Shown in pieces: positions 16,448 through 25,272 of a DNA stretch of 45,664 nucleotides. Positions within the stretch are counted from its first letter, which is position 1. Each line of letters begins with the position of its first letter. Both the position numbers and the translations under genes were made by a program. The DNA lies in the NCBI GenBank assembly GCA_023483915.1, contig JAMDEO010000190.1, positions 1,892 to 47,555 on the forward strand, written 5' to 3'. The DNA is from Actinomycetota bacterium (GTDB lineage Bacteria > Actinomycetota > Thermoleophilia > RBG-16-64-13). The notes under the pieces are model-generated. The model searched no databases and was not told the origin of the DNA. It worked only from the letters and a program-made list of their open reading frames with translations.

Positions 16448-17568
16448 TGAGTCAGGGCCTCCTTAATGGTGCGAAACATATCGGTAATAGCGCATTTTGC
16501 GTCAACATTATACCGGAGGCGTTCCTGCGTCTGGCGCACAGCCAGCACGGCCTGCATGTAGCCTACCAGCCCACCTGGAAGCGCCCGGTCATTCAGTTCG
16601 CGGACGCGGTCCTGGTTCAGAACGGCTCCTTCCGCGCCGACGGACACGGCCGCGAGATCCCGATACCAGCCCGCATAGATCCGGGTCACCGCGTTCAAAC
16701 CCTGGGTGGTGAGGCGCCGTTGCTGCCGCCTGAGCTTCTCCTCGTGTCTCTTCGTGAGCCAACTGCGAGTGCGGGCGTCGCCTGCCCACTCCAGGGCCTG
16801 CTGCAACTCTGCTCCAAGGCTTTCCACCCTTTCATCGGCGAGCCGCGCCACTGTCGCCATCACTTCGTCCACCGCCGACTGAGTGGCCATGAGACTGGCA
16901 GCGGGAAGATCCCTGGCCAGGTCGAGGAGCAGCTCTCTTTGCCTGCGCGCGCTCTCCGAAGTGGCCAGCTCTCGGGCGTAACTGAGGTTGCCTCCGGCTG
17001 CGCGGGCCGTGAGATCGGCTTCCTCGGCGGCGAGACCAAACCGGTTCCGTAGATCCTTTGCCATGGCTTTCAGAGATACGGAAGAAAAGGCCACCACCTG
17101 ACAACGTGACACGATCGTCGGCAGAAGCCGTTCCGGGTGGTCGGTCACAAGGATGAAGTAGACGTGGGCGGGTGGCTCCTCCAAGGTCTTGAGGAAGGCG
17201 TTGGCCGACTCGATGTTGAAGTTGTCCGCTTCGAGGAATATGTATACCTTCGCCCGGGCTTCGAACGGCCGGTAAGCGGCATGCATGTTGATATCCGTGA
17301 TCTCTTCTTTGCGGATGAAGTTGCCCTCAGGCGCAATGACTTCCACATCCGGATGGAGTCCCTGCTGTACCCGTCGGCAGGTGGAGCACGTACCGCACCC
17401 CTTGTCCTCGCAAGCGAGCCCTGCCGCAAACGCAAGGGCAGCACTCGTCTTTCCCACTCCAGGCGGTCCCGCGAAGAGGTAGGCGTGCACCGCCCCCTGC
17501 TCAAGCGCGCGGGTGAGAATGGAGACGGCCATCTCCTGCCCCACGATATCGGCGAAAAGACCCCTCAT
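16432..17568 (-). CDS. holB: DNA polymerase III delta-prime subunit
   Basis: Clamp-loader subunit that helps open and load the sliding clamp. AAA+ features: Walker A GPPGVGKT near residue 35, a zinc module C-x5-C-x2-C-x2-C (CEDKGCGTCSTC), the NAFLKTLEEPP segment and the SRC (sensor/arginine-finger) motif at about residue 155. The C-terminal collar domain follows; total 378 residues. A start at 17568 abuts the tmk stop (TAA then ATG). It overlaps the downstream ricT-like gene by 16 bp, which implies coupled translation. Confidence 0.95.
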   Translation of the reverse strand: MRGLFADIVGQEMAVSILTRALEQGAVHAYLFAGPPGVGKTSAALAFAAGLACEDKGCGTCSTCRRVQQGLHPDVEVIAPEGNFIRKEEITDINMHAAYRPFEARAKVYIFLEADNFNIESANAFLKTLEEPPAHVYFILVTDHPERLLPTIVSRCQVVAFSSVSLKAMAKDLRNRFGLAAEEADLTARAAGGNLSYARELATSESARRQRELLLDLARDLPAASLMATQSAVDEVMATVARLADERVESLGAELQQALEWAGDARTRSWLTKRHEEKLRRQQRRLTTQGLNAVTRIYAGWYRDLAAVSVGAEGAVLNQDRVRELNDRALPGGLVGYMQAVLAVRQTQERLRYNVDAKCAITDMFRTIKEALTQWPMS

Positions 17569-18267
17569 TTAGTGGCTGAACAACTGCAATTCATCTTCGA
17601 CAACAGCCCTGACCCTTGCCTGCACCTCGGATTCAGCACCGCGGGCGTCAACCCTGCGGATGCGATGGGGATGCTCGAGCAAGAGCTTGTGATAACCCTC
17701 GCCAACGCGCTGGTGGAACTCCTCATCCTCCGCCTCCAGCCGGTCGGGAACTGCGGCCATCCTGGCTGAGCGGATGCCGTCTTCCAGGTCGAGGAAGAGA
17801 GTCAAATCGGGAAACAAGCACTCCGTCGCCCACACATTCAAGGTGATGATGTCATCAGTGCCGAGACCCCGGCCGTACCCTTGGTAGGCCAAAGAGGAGT
17901 CGAGATACCGATCGCAAAGCACCACTTGGCCGTCGTCAAGGGCGGGCCTGATGAGCTTCTCGACAAGATGGGCCCGTGCGGCCGCGTAGAGCAGTGCCTC
18001 CGCCCGAAACGACATCCCATGATGCTGCGGATCCAGCAGGAGCCGGCGGATGTCTTCTCCCAGGGCCGTCCCTCCCGGTTCACGTGTGATCGTGACCACG
18101 TAGCCCCGCTCGCGTAGCCCCGCGGCGAGCAGCTCCATTTGCGTCGATTTGCCGGAACCGTCCAGCCCCTCAAAGGTGATGAAGACTCCCTTGGTCCCGC
18201 TCCCCATACCTGCGAGGGCGGATTGATCCAGGGACGCGTCCTCGGGAAGGGGCGGCAGATCTCTCAC
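17569..18267 (-). CDS. tmk: thymidylate kinase
   Basis: Phosphorylates dTMP to dTDP in the cytoplasm. The motifs are P-loop GLDGSGKST near residue 33, TREPGGT, and DRYLDSSLAYQGYGRGLG, plus the lid region rich in Arg and Asp. The GTG start at 18267 overlaps the topA stop (GTGA) and gives 232 residues with an N-terminal extension of about 20 over the usual length. An ATG at 18207 (MGSGTKGVFITFEG) would give the normal length. Both are possible; the overlap favours the long form by coupling. It sits between topA and holB in one operon. Confidence 0.95.
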   Translation of the reverse strand: MRDLPPLPEDASLDQSALAGMGSGTKGVFITFEGLDGSGKSTQMELLAAGLRERGYVVTITREPGGTALGEDIRRLLLDPQHHGMSFRAEALLYAAARAHLVEKLIRPALDDGQVVLCDRYLDSSLAYQGYGRGLGTDDIITLNVWATECLFPDLTLFLDLEDGIRSARMAAVPDRLEAEDEEFHQRVGEGYHKLLLEHPHRIRRVDARGAESEVQARVRAVVEDELQLFSH

Positions 18268-20546
18268 GGCTGCTCTGGCGTGGGCTTGGGGGTTTTTCCC
18301 GTGGTCTTCTTTGCGGCGGTTCTTCCGGCGCGTTTCGTCACGGGCTTCGTCGCCCGCCCAGAGGAGGACTCGGCGGTAGATTTTGCTGCCGGGCGCTTGG
18401 CCGTCGTTTTCGCGGCCGGTCCGCGGGCAGTCGCGGGCTTAGCGTTGGGCTTCTTCGCGGCATCCGCCGGGGGCTTAGCCGGTCGAGTCCCTCTCGCCAA
18501 CCGGGCAGCCTTCTTCTCCCGGTATTCCGCCTTAGTGGGACAGTTCGGATCCAGGCAAAGAATCCAGGGCCGCCTTCCTCCGAGCACCTTGACCTTGGGA
18601 GTTCCGCATTCTGGGCAGATTTCCCCGGTGCCGATGATGTCGCCGCGTTGTGGTATCGGATAAGTCTGGTCGCATTCGGGATAGCCCTCGCAGCCGACAA
18701 AGCGCTTCTTGGTCGCCTTCGAGCGGATTATCCTAATCCGGTTCTTGCCGCATTTCGGGCACTCCCCCAGGATGCGGTCATCTGTGATCCCCTCGTAGAT
18801 CTTTGCGGCCACCTGCTCCTTGTTCTTGTCGAGGGACCCGTAGGCTTGGCGAAGCAGATCGCGGGAAATGCCGACCACTTCGTCCTTGGTGAGGTCGCGC
18901 TCGGAGATGAGGTCCATATCCTTCTCCAGCTCGGCCGTCATCTCAGGAGAGGCGATCCGCGGCGCGTACTCCTGCAGGGCCTCCGCCATCTTGATGCCCA
19001 TCTCAGTGGGTTCGACGGGGTTGCCGTGCACATATCCGCGGTCATAGAGGTTTTGGATGATCGCGTGGCGCGTTGCCTTAGTGCCCAGGTTATTCTTCTC
19101 CATCAGCTCGATGAGGGTCCCCTGCCCGTACCGAGACGGAGGCTGAGTCTCTTTGGCCTCGAGCTGTTTGTCCACAAGCTGCACCGAGTCACCCGCCTTG
19201 AGGAGGGGCAACTCGAGGTCTTTCTGGCGCCCATAGGGGTAATACTCCATCCACCCGGCGTGGACCACCCGGTTGCCGCGTGCGAAGAAAGGCTCGCCGC
19301 TCAAGACTAGGTCAATGCGGTTGGTCTCCATCTGGGCCTCATCGGCAAGAGTGGCCATGAAACGCCTGACCACCAACTCGTAGAGCCGAAACTCCCGATC
19401 TCCCAGCTCACCACGACGTGGCGCGCCGGTAGGATAGATGGGCGGATGATCGGTGGTGCGCTTGTCTCCCCGACTGGGGTGGAGAGCGCCTTGGGCAAGA
19501 AGTTGGCCCGCCTCTCTGGCGAACTCCCCAGAGGCGATAGTCTGTAGAGCCTCACTCAAGTCCAGAGAGGACGGGTAAACCGTGTTATCCGTGCGGGGAT
19601 AGCTGATATGCCCCGCCATATAGAGATCCTCGGCAATACGCATAGCGGCGGCTGCGCCGTAGCCGAGAGATGTTGCAGCGCTCGTGAAGCTGGTGGTGTT
19701 GAACGGCGCCGGCCGCGGCACCTTGCGCTTCGTCTGTTTGACAGCTTCCACACGGCCCGGACCGGCGATCTTCTCGAAAATAGCGGTAGCCCGCGCCTCG
19801 TCGAGAAACCGCTCCTCCCTGTGGACCGCGCCGAAGATTTGCCCGCCGGCCTCCACATCCACCTTCACCACCCAGTACGCCTCGGATACGAATGCTCGTC
19901 GCTCCTTTTCGCGTTCGACGATGAGGACCAACGTGGGCGTCTGCACTCGCCCGACACTGAGGAACTGGCTACCCAGCCGCGATGTTGCCAACGAGACGAA
20001 CCGGGTGAGAGTGGCGCCCCAGATTAGGTCGATGTCTTGCCGGGCCTCTCCCGCCAAAGCAAGAGGTTCAGATAGGTGGTCCAAATGCGAGAAAGCCCGA
20101 GTGATCTCGCCTGGCGTCAAAGCCGAGAAACGAGCCCTGCGGGCAGGGCGCACCAGCTTAGGGTTTTCTTCTGCTGCCAGACGGAGGGCTTCCAGGCCGA
20201 TGAGTTCCCCCTCGCGGTCGAAGTCCGTGGCGATTATCAGCCCCGTAGCATCGGAAGCCAGTCTTTTCACAACTCGAACGACAGACTTGGCAGTTTCGGT
20301 CTTGATGAGGGGTGCATCTATGAGGGCTCGCGGCTCGACCTTACGCCACTCCGAGTATTCGGGCGGGAAGTCAACCTGAACAACGTGCCCTTTCAACCCG
20401 ACGGTGGTGCTGGCCTCACCGGAGGCATCCGTGAAGTTGTAGAAAGGTATCTTGTAGAAGGACCCCTCCTTGACGCCGTCTGCAGCCAGAATCCCTGCGA
20501 TCTTTTTCGCGGCGTCATTCTTCTCTGTGATGATCAGTCGCACCAA
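18264..20546 (-). CDS. topA: DNA topoisomerase I (type IA), archaeal-like
   Basis: Relaxes negative supercoils through a 5'-phosphotyrosine break. The Toprim domain begins with LIITEKNDAAKK and has TDFDREGELIG near residue 105. The active-site Tyr is in HISYPRTDNTVYP near residue 315. Two C-terminal zinc ribbons follow (CPKCGKNRIRIIRS and CPECGTPKVKVLGG), then a long Lys/Ala/Pro-rich tail as in actinobacterial TopA. The N-terminal KKIAGIL style, the PTLVLIVERE segment and ribbon wording resemble archaeal topoisomerase I more than E. coli TopA (impression from memory). It is the first of topA-tmk-holB-ricT, 121 bp downstream of the STAS gene. Confidence 0.93.
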   Translation of the reverse strand: MVRLIITEKNDAAKKIAGILAADGVKEGSFYKIPFYNFTDASGEASTTVGLKGHVVQVDFPPEYSEWRKVEPRALIDAPLIKTETAKSVVRVVKRLASDATGLIIATDFDREGELIGLEALRLAAEENPKLVRPARRARFSALTPGEITRAFSHLDHLSEPLALAGEARQDIDLIWGATLTRFVSLATSRLGSQFLSVGRVQTPTLVLIVEREKERRAFVSEAYWVVKVDVEAGGQIFGAVHREERFLDEARATAIFEKIAGPGRVEAVKQTKRKVPRPAPFNTTSFTSAATSLGYGAAAAMRIAEDLYMAGHISYPRTDNTVYPSSLDLSEALQTIASGEFAREAGQLLAQGALHPSRGDKRTTDHPPIYPTGAPRRGELGDREFRLYELVVRRFMATLADEAQMETNRIDLVLSGEPFFARGNRVVHAGWMEYYPYGRQKDLELPLLKAGDSVQLVDKQLEAKETQPPSRYGQGTLIELMEKNNLGTKATRHAIIQNLYDRGYVHGNPVEPTEMGIKMAEALQEYAPRIASPEMTAELEKDMDLISERDLTKDEVVGISRDLLRQAYGSLDKNKEQVAAKIYEGITDDRILGECPKCGKNRIRIIRSKATKKRFVGCEGYPECDQTYPIPQRGDIIGTGEICPECGTPKVKVLGGRRPWILCLDPNCPTKAEYREKKAARLARGTRPAKPPADAAKKPNAKPATARGPAAKTTAKRPAAKSTAESSSGRATKPVTKRAGRTAAKKTTGKTPKPTPEQP

Positions 20547-20667
20547 GCAAGCTCCTTGTCGGCAGGCGTGTCAGGCGCGAAAGATAGCATGCCGGAGAAC
20601 TCGTTTCAGGCGAATGCGTTGCAGCGGACCGGCGACCGGGCCTAAGAGAGGGCCCCGCAAGGCGCTT

Positions 20668-21003
20668 CTAATTCCCCGAGACGGCGTCGGTAAGTTCAGG
20701 AAAGATTGGAAAAAGGCCGTCAAAGCCCGTAATGCGAAATATCTTGAGCAGGTAGGGGTCGTCGACGACCAGACGAAAATCCCCCGACTCCGGGCCGGAA
20801 CGCCTGAGTGCACCCGCAAGTACGCCCAACGCAGTCGAATCGATGAAATGTACTTCAGAGAGATCGAGAACGAGCTTGGGCCCCTTGTCCATAGCCGCTT
20901 CGAGGGCTTCCTTCAGTCGTGGAGCGGTGTAGACATCGAGATCACCGCCGACATGGACAACGGAAACCCCGTCCACAAGGTCTGTGCTGATAGAGAGGTT
21001 CAC
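20668..21003 (-). CDS. STAS-domain anti-sigma factor antagonist
   Basis: A 111-residue single STAS domain of the SpoIIAA/RsbV type, which binds an anti-sigma kinase when unphosphorylated. The phosphorylation-site motif is DLSEVHFIDSTALGVL, with the Ser in FIDST near residue 58, and the N-terminal strand reads VSVVHVGGDLDVYTAP. The GTG start has GGGGGAG upstream. No anti-sigma factor or sigma factor gene is adjacent, so its partner is elsewhere. Its location before topA may be only topological. Confidence 0.9.
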   Translation of the reverse strand: MNLSISTDLVDGVSVVHVGGDLDVYTAPRLKEALEAAMDKGPKLVLDLSEVHFIDSTALGVLAGALRRSGPESGDFRLVVDDPYLLKIFRITGFDGLFPIFPELTDAVSGN

Positions 21004-21071
21004 GCGTCTCCCCCGGTCGCTAGATTCATCCAGCCAGTGCGGTCTACCGTGAACCGCCGCCAGTTAAACCA

Positions 21072-21098
21072 AGTATACGCCAGTCGGCAGACACACAA
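21072..21098 (-). promoter_or_regulatory. candidate promoter for the STAS gene
   Basis: TTGTGT, 15 bases, TATACT on the minus strand, with about 68 bases to the GTG start. The -10 is strong; the -35 and the short spacing are weak. It could also drive the topA operon by read-through. Confidence 0.35.
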
Positions 21099-21119
21099 GC
21101 CGATGGGCTATGACGGAAA

Positions 21120-21803
21120 CTACGGCGCCGTGGACGCCGTGGTCGAAGTGGATCCGGTCGTCGTCGCACCACCTGCGGTGGTCGAAGTCGCCGCCCCCGC
21201 CGACGTCGTCGTGGTGGCCTTCGCACTCAGTTTGGTTATCTCATCTTTGACAACGGAGGCCATGTCACCGTTGGGGGCAAGCTCCAGGTACTTTTGCCAA
21301 GCCAGAATGGCGGCTTGAGTGTTGCCGAGGCTGTTCTGTGCTGACCCCAGCTTCAGATAGACATCGGGATTGTTGGGATCTACCGAAGTTGCCTTGTTGA
21401 GAACAGTCGCGGCCGCCTTGTAGTCAGACAGCTCCTGACTCAGGTAGAGGTTGGCCAGTCTGAGATAGACGTCCTTCTGATTCGGATCGACGGCTATGAC
21501 CTTCTCCAGGTAGACAACGGCTGCCGAATAGTTGTTGGCCTGTTGGAGCAGGGTGGCCGCGCCCAGAAGGGCATTGACATCATTTGGATTCTGTTTGAGT
21601 GTTTCGTTATAAGCCGCAAGCTTCTGGTCTGGGGTCTGATTGGTCGCATCGGTCGACTTCTTCCCTGTGAAGAGCGACGAGAGGTTGAAGCCCGCCCCAC
21701 CGTAACCAACCCCCATGAACAAGAAACCTACGACGAATACCACTGCCAAGGCCAATGCAACCCACTTGGCCCACTTCCTGATACGCCTTCGATCGAGCAG
21801 CAA
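21120..21803 (-). CDS. membrane-anchored TPR protein
   Basis: A 227-residue protein with a basic start (RRRIRKWAKW), one membrane helix at about residues 14-33, a linker, and three to four tetratricopeptide repeats (NPNDVNALLGAA, DPNQKDVYLRLANLY, DPNNPDVYLKLGSA) that form a scaffold outside the cytoplasm or at the membrane surface. The C-terminal 35 residues are a Thr/Ser/Ala/Gly low-complexity tail, typical of exported proteins in Actinobacteria. It is probably a protein-protein interaction module. No partner is evident. It precedes the STAS gene on the same strand, 116 bp apart. Confidence 0.8.
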   Translation of the reverse strand: MLLDRRRIRKWAKWVALALAVVFVVGFLFMGVGYGGAGFNLSSLFTGKKSTDATNQTPDQKLAAYNETLKQNPNDVNALLGAATLLQQANNYSAAVVYLEKVIAVDPNQKDVYLRLANLYLSQELSDYKAAATVLNKATSVDPNNPDVYLKLGSAQNSLGNTQAAILAWQKYLELAPNGDMASVVKDEITKLSAKATTTTSAGAATSTTAGGATTTGSTSTTASTAP

Positions 21804-21953
21804 AATAATCTCCTAATCACGCTGCGGTCTGCACGGGAGATTATGCCGTATTCCGCGTGCACCGACCACTTACGAAGACGGCCCGGCAACCCTTGCTAGT
21901 TCCGCAGCATATCGAGTCTGAAGGGGGTTCACGGGCGTCGCCGAGCTACTACA

Positions 21954-22061
21954 AGAACCTGTTTCAGAATGGATTTTTGTCGGGTGCCATCCGGGCGAGC
22001 GACGTGACAAGCGCGCAGGGTGCCCCCTACGCGGACCCAATCTCATTTTGAAACGGGTTCT
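21954..22061. repeat. 108-bp inverted-repeat element, MITE-like
   Basis: The ends are 18-bp inverted repeats: AGAACCTGTTTCAGAATG on the left and, in reverse complement, AGAACCCGTTTCAAAATG on the right (16 of 18 match). The interior is non-coding. The right arm overlaps the end of the amidohydrolase gene and supplies its last codons and TGA. No transposase is present. A clear target duplication is not seen. It fills much of the 21804-22042 gap, which holds no gene. Confidence 0.6.
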
Positions 22062-23605
22062 AAGCCCAGCTTTGTTCGGACGGCTGCCAAGGCTCCGTCT
22101 AGATCGTCCTGCCCCAGTGACGCGGCTTCGCCATCGAATACGACCCGTCCTGCCACAATTGCCAAACGTACATCGCTCGCCGACGCTTCGGCGACGAGCG
22201 CGGAGGGCAGACCTTCCGCATCAACCTCCGAATCCGGGAGACGTACGGCGATGATGTCGGCGTCTTTGCCGGTCTCCAAACTGCCCACAGCATGATCCAG
22301 GCCCAAGGCGGCGGCACCCTCGATCGTCGCCATCCTCAGTGCTGCGGCTTCATCGAGAACTGGAACGGTGAGGGCCCAAGGAGCGCCGGTGCGCAGGGCC
22401 GACAACGCAGTTGCGCCCTGGACCGGCTGGGCATCAGGGGAGCGGGCCTGCATGACAGAGGGGGCGCGGGCGGCCAGCGCCGCCCGCGCCCGGCTCAATT
22501 CCACTGCGGCCCGCATCTCCGCGAACAGGTCCAGGCTTTCGTTGGAGGCCAGACTGTCTGTGCCGAGCCCGGTGAGGACTCCGGCTCGGCGCAGTTCGGC
22601 CACCGGCGCCGTGCCGCACTGCAGGCGCTGGTTCGACCGGGGGCAGTGCGCCACCGGCGCCCGTCGCCAAGCCAAGCGGGCAATGTCTTCCTCGTCAACT
22701 TGCACACAGTGGACGGCCAGCAACTCCGGCCCAAGAACTTCCGACCGGTCGAGAAACGATACCGGGCTGACACCTGGAGGTTGCCACCGGTGTCCCCTCC
22801 ACAGTCGAGCCGCCTTGTAAGCTTGGGCGATGGCTCCGGTTCCCTGTTCGAGCAGCTCGACTTCGGCTTTCGATTCCGCGACATGGGTTACAAGTCTGAG
22901 GCCCTCGCGGCGGGCGAAGCGCGCCAGTTCTCGATAGAGCCTCTGGGAGACGGTATAGGGAGCATGGGGCGAGAGGCCGGGCTCGATGAAAGGGCCGCAC
23001 GATCCGCGAAGGCCCGCCAGCCGTTCCTCCATCCGCCTCATCGTGTCCGGCAGGTCTTCATCGTTCAGCCCTATCACCTCGAGGTGAACGCGGGCGCGCA
23101 GCCCGGCTTCGCCGGCCGCGCGCGCCGAAGTCCAGCCCTCGAAAGAAGTGTCAGCAGTGCAGGTAATCCCAGCCCGGACACATTCTCGCGCGCCCCAGCG
23201 AGCCGAGACCGCATAGTCCTCCGGAGCCAGCTTCCTCCGGGCCAAGAGCAGCCGCAGCATCCACTCCCCGAAGCCGCAGGGGTGGCTGAATCCACGAAAG
23301 GCGGAATACTCGAGGTGGCTATGAGCATTGACCAGCCCGGGCATGAGGACACAGCCGGGGAAGGACCGGACGTCGGCCTCCTGAACAGAGCCGCCCTCCT
23401 GAACAGAGCCGCCTGCATAGGCAGAGCCCTCCGCGCACACAACCCCGTCCGCGTGCCCCCTCTCGGCACCCGTGGCCCCGACCCACCGGGCCCGCAGTTG
23501 CACGGCGGGACCCACTTCCGCAATCTTTCCATTCAGGACGGCAATTGCACCATCGGCAATGGGATCGCCGTTAATCGGAATGACCCAATCCGCCGTCAGC
23601 AGCAC
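22043..23605 (-). CDS. amidohydrolase (cytosine/SAH deaminase-like, TRZ/ATZ type)
   Basis: A 520-residue metal-dependent hydrolase. Ligand motifs are in order: PGLVNAHSHLEY (HxH), THVAESKAE (His), VHCVQVDE (His) and GLGTDSLASN (Asp), followed by the C-terminal SLETGKDADIIAV small beta domain. The family deaminates or dechlorinates nucleosides, S-adenosylhomocysteine, aminofutalosine and similar. The HVAESKAE wording and location next to complex I make aminofutalosine deaminase (menaquinone route) a possibility, not a conclusion. The GTG start follows GGAGGAGG. It carries an in-frame 18-bp duplication near its N-terminus, and its last five residues (EPVSK) come from an inverted-repeat element. 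Confidence 0.85.
   Translation of the reverse strand: MLLTADWVIPINGDPIADGAIAVLNGKIAEVGPAVQLRARWVGATGAERGHADGVVCAEGSAYAGGSVQEGGSVQEADVRSFPGCVLMPGLVNAHSHLEYSAFRGFSHPCGFGEWMLRLLLARRKLAPEDYAVSARWGARECVRAGITCTADTSFEGWTSARAAGEAGLRARVHLEVIGLNDEDLPDTMRRMEERLAGLRGSCGPFIEPGLSPHAPYTVSQRLYRELARFARREGLRLVTHVAESKAEVELLEQGTGAIAQAYKAARLWRGHRWQPPGVSPVSFLDRSEVLGPELLAVHCVQVDEEDIARLAWRRAPVAHCPRSNQRLQCGTAPVAELRRAGVLTGLGTDSLASNESLDLFAEMRAAVELSRARAALAARAPSVMQARSPDAQPVQGATALSALRTGAPWALTVPVLDEAAALRMATIEGAAALGLDHAVGSLETGKDADIIAVRLPDSEVDAEGLPSALVAEASASDVRLAIVAGRVVFDGEAASLGQDDLDGALAAVRTKLGLEPVSK
23377..23412. repeat. 18-bp perfect tandem duplication in amidohydrolase
   Basis: Two perfect copies of an 18-bp unit (CCTCCTGAACAGAGCCGC) side by side inside the coding sequence. 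They encode the repeated hexapeptide GGSVQE twice in a loop between the first strands. The duplication is in frame, so it only lengthens a surface loop. Confidence 0.85.
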
Positions 23606-23646
23606 TGCAGGAAGCCTCCTCCACCCTCAAGTGGGGAGAGAACAAC

Positions 23647-25104
23647 TCAAGAGAAAAGTGTCCCGAACGCCCTCACAATAGAGTCCCACAACCAGCCCGG
23701 AAAAAATGCCGATCGCAGAGTAGCGAACGCAGTGATTCCCAGCCCGGCAGCCATCCCCCCGGACATCGGACCGCTTATGCTCAGCTCTTCTTCCGGCTCC
23801 TTGAAGAACATTACGATGACTACTCGCAAATAGTAGTAGGCGGAGACGGCGCTGAGGAGAACTCCGATGACCGCCAGCCAAACCAGGTTCGCCCATACGA
23901 CGGAGCCGAACAGGTAGAACTTGGCGATGAAGCCGGCTGTTCCAGGGATGCCGGTCAAGGAGATCATAAACAGCGATAAAAGCACGCCGGCCCAGGGGGA
24001 TCTCCTGCCAAGTCCAGCCATCTGCTTAAGTGAGTAGTCGAACTTTGCGCCCACTTGGGACTTCAAGAAGGCAAGCACTCCGAAGGCGCCCAGGTTGATG
24101 AAGGTATACGCGGCCAGATATATCAGCACGGTCTCACCCGGATACGAGTTCTTGCTCCAGCCCATCGCTCCGACACCGGCGAGGAGATAACCGGCATGGG
24201 CGATGGATGAGTAAGCAAGCATTCGCTTAACATTGGTCTGGACGAGGGCGAAAAGATTCCCCACCAACATGGTAAGGATCGAGAGAACAATGAACAGAAT
24301 GCCCCACTGTTCGGCCGCCCCGGGGAATCCCACTATGAAGGCCGCCAATATCACTGAGAATGCTGCCGCTTTAGGCCCAACAGAGAAGAACCCGGCGATG
24401 GGGGTTGGGGCTCCTTCGTAGACATCGGGTACCCACATGTGGAAAGGTGCCGATGAGACTTTGAACGCGAGCCCGATCGCGACCAAGAACACCGCGAGGA
24501 TGGTTCCGGAGCCGGTCGCTTGGCCCCGCAGGGCGTTCTCGATGGCCGCGTAGTTCGTGGCCCCAGCCTGACCGTACACCAGCGAGATGCCGTAGAGCAT
24601 GATGGCGGAGGTGAAGGAGCCCGTGAGCAAGTACTTGAGCGATGATTCATTCGAACGTACCCGGTAACGGAAGAACGCGGCGAGCAAGTAGCTGCTGATG
24701 GCCATTAGTTCCAGAGAAACGTAGAAAAGCATCAGGTCGCGAGCTGCGGCCATCAGGTCCATCCCGATGATGGCGAACAATAGCAGTGCGTAGTACTCGC
24801 CGATGTGCCGGCGTTGAGATTCCAGATAGTCAGAAGACATCATGAGCGTCAGCGCGCCACCGGCGGCAAAGAGAACCTTGAAGAAGATCGCCCAGTCGCT
24901 CAGAACCAGCATGCCGGCAAAGGCCACCCGGTTCTGCCCCAGCAGCCCGAGGGACACAGCGATCGAGCCAAACAGTCCGGTGAGAGCAACGGCCATGACG
25001 GCGGTCCTGTCCGCCTTCAGGAATGGCTCGATCAGAAGGATGGCAGAGGCAGCCACCAGTATGATGAGCTCAGGTACGATGGCTAACACGTCACCGCCGG
25101 GCAT
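23647..25104 (-). CDS. nuoN: NADH-quinone oxidoreductase subunit N
   Basis: Antiporter-like membrane subunit of complex I, the last gene of the nuo operon. About 485 residues with some 14 hydrophobic segments. The proton_antipo_M motifs include FKVSSAPFHMWVPDVYEGAP (Lys and His) near the middle and LAYSSIAHAGYLLAG. The start ATG at 25104 (MPGGDVLAIVPEL) is chosen over a longer frame because the upstream part is intergenic palindrome sequence. The ribosome-binding site is weak and lies inside that palindrome's arm. It ends 41 bp before the amidohydrolase with no terminator, so both may share a transcript. Confidence 0.95.
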   Translation of the reverse strand: MPGGDVLAIVPELIILVAASAILLIEPFLKADRTAVMAVALTGLFGSIAVSLGLLGQNRVAFAGMLVLSDWAIFFKVLFAAGGALTLMMSSDYLESQRRHIGEYYALLLFAIIGMDLMAAARDLMLFYVSLELMAISSYLLAAFFRYRVRSNESSLKYLLTGSFTSAIMLYGISLVYGQAGATNYAAIENALRGQATGSGTILAVFLVAIGLAFKVSSAPFHMWVPDVYEGAPTPIAGFFSVGPKAAAFSVILAAFIVGFPGAAEQWGILFIVLSILTMLVGNLFALVQTNVKRMLAYSSIAHAGYLLAGVGAMGWSKNSYPGETVLIYLAAYTFINLGAFGVLAFLKSQVGAKFDYSLKQMAGLGRRSPWAGVLLSLFMISLTGIPGTAGFIAKFYLFGSVVWANLVWLAVIGVLLSAVSAYYYLRVVIVMFFKEPEEELSISGPMSGGMAAGLGITAFATLRSAFFPGWLWDSIVRAFGTLFS

Positions 25105-25108
25105 ATCA

Positions 25109-25271
25109 GGCTCGATTCGGAATGATGTCTCGCCGCCAAGGCGCGCTTGGCGCGTGCGAGACGAGGACGCAGGGAACGTTCGTAGCCGGAGTGCTACGGA
25201 CGTGACAGAGGACAAAGTATGGCACCGCTAAGCGCGAGCTAGGCGGCCGGGATGTCATTCCGAAACGAGCC
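25109..25271. repeat. 163-bp palindromic element at the nuoM|nuoN junction
   Basis: It fills the space between the nuoM stop and nuoN start. The outer arms match as inverted repeats over about 40 bp (left GGCTCGATTCGGAATGATG, right read in reverse GGCTCGTTTCGGAATGACA, then CCGCC and CGCGCTT on both sides). The centre has an apical hairpin CGTAGC-CGGAGT-GCTACG at 25181-25198. The last 113 bp match the nuoK|nuoL element by eye at about 75-80%. In RNA it would form one long hairpin just before nuoN. Confidence 0.8.
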
Positions 25272-25272
25272 A

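Noticed and set aside
22292-23833. Long plus-strand frame of over 500 codons opposite the amidohydrolase
   Set aside because: It is antisense to a gene with clear catalytic motifs and arises from GC-rich codon usage; no family motif is seen in it.
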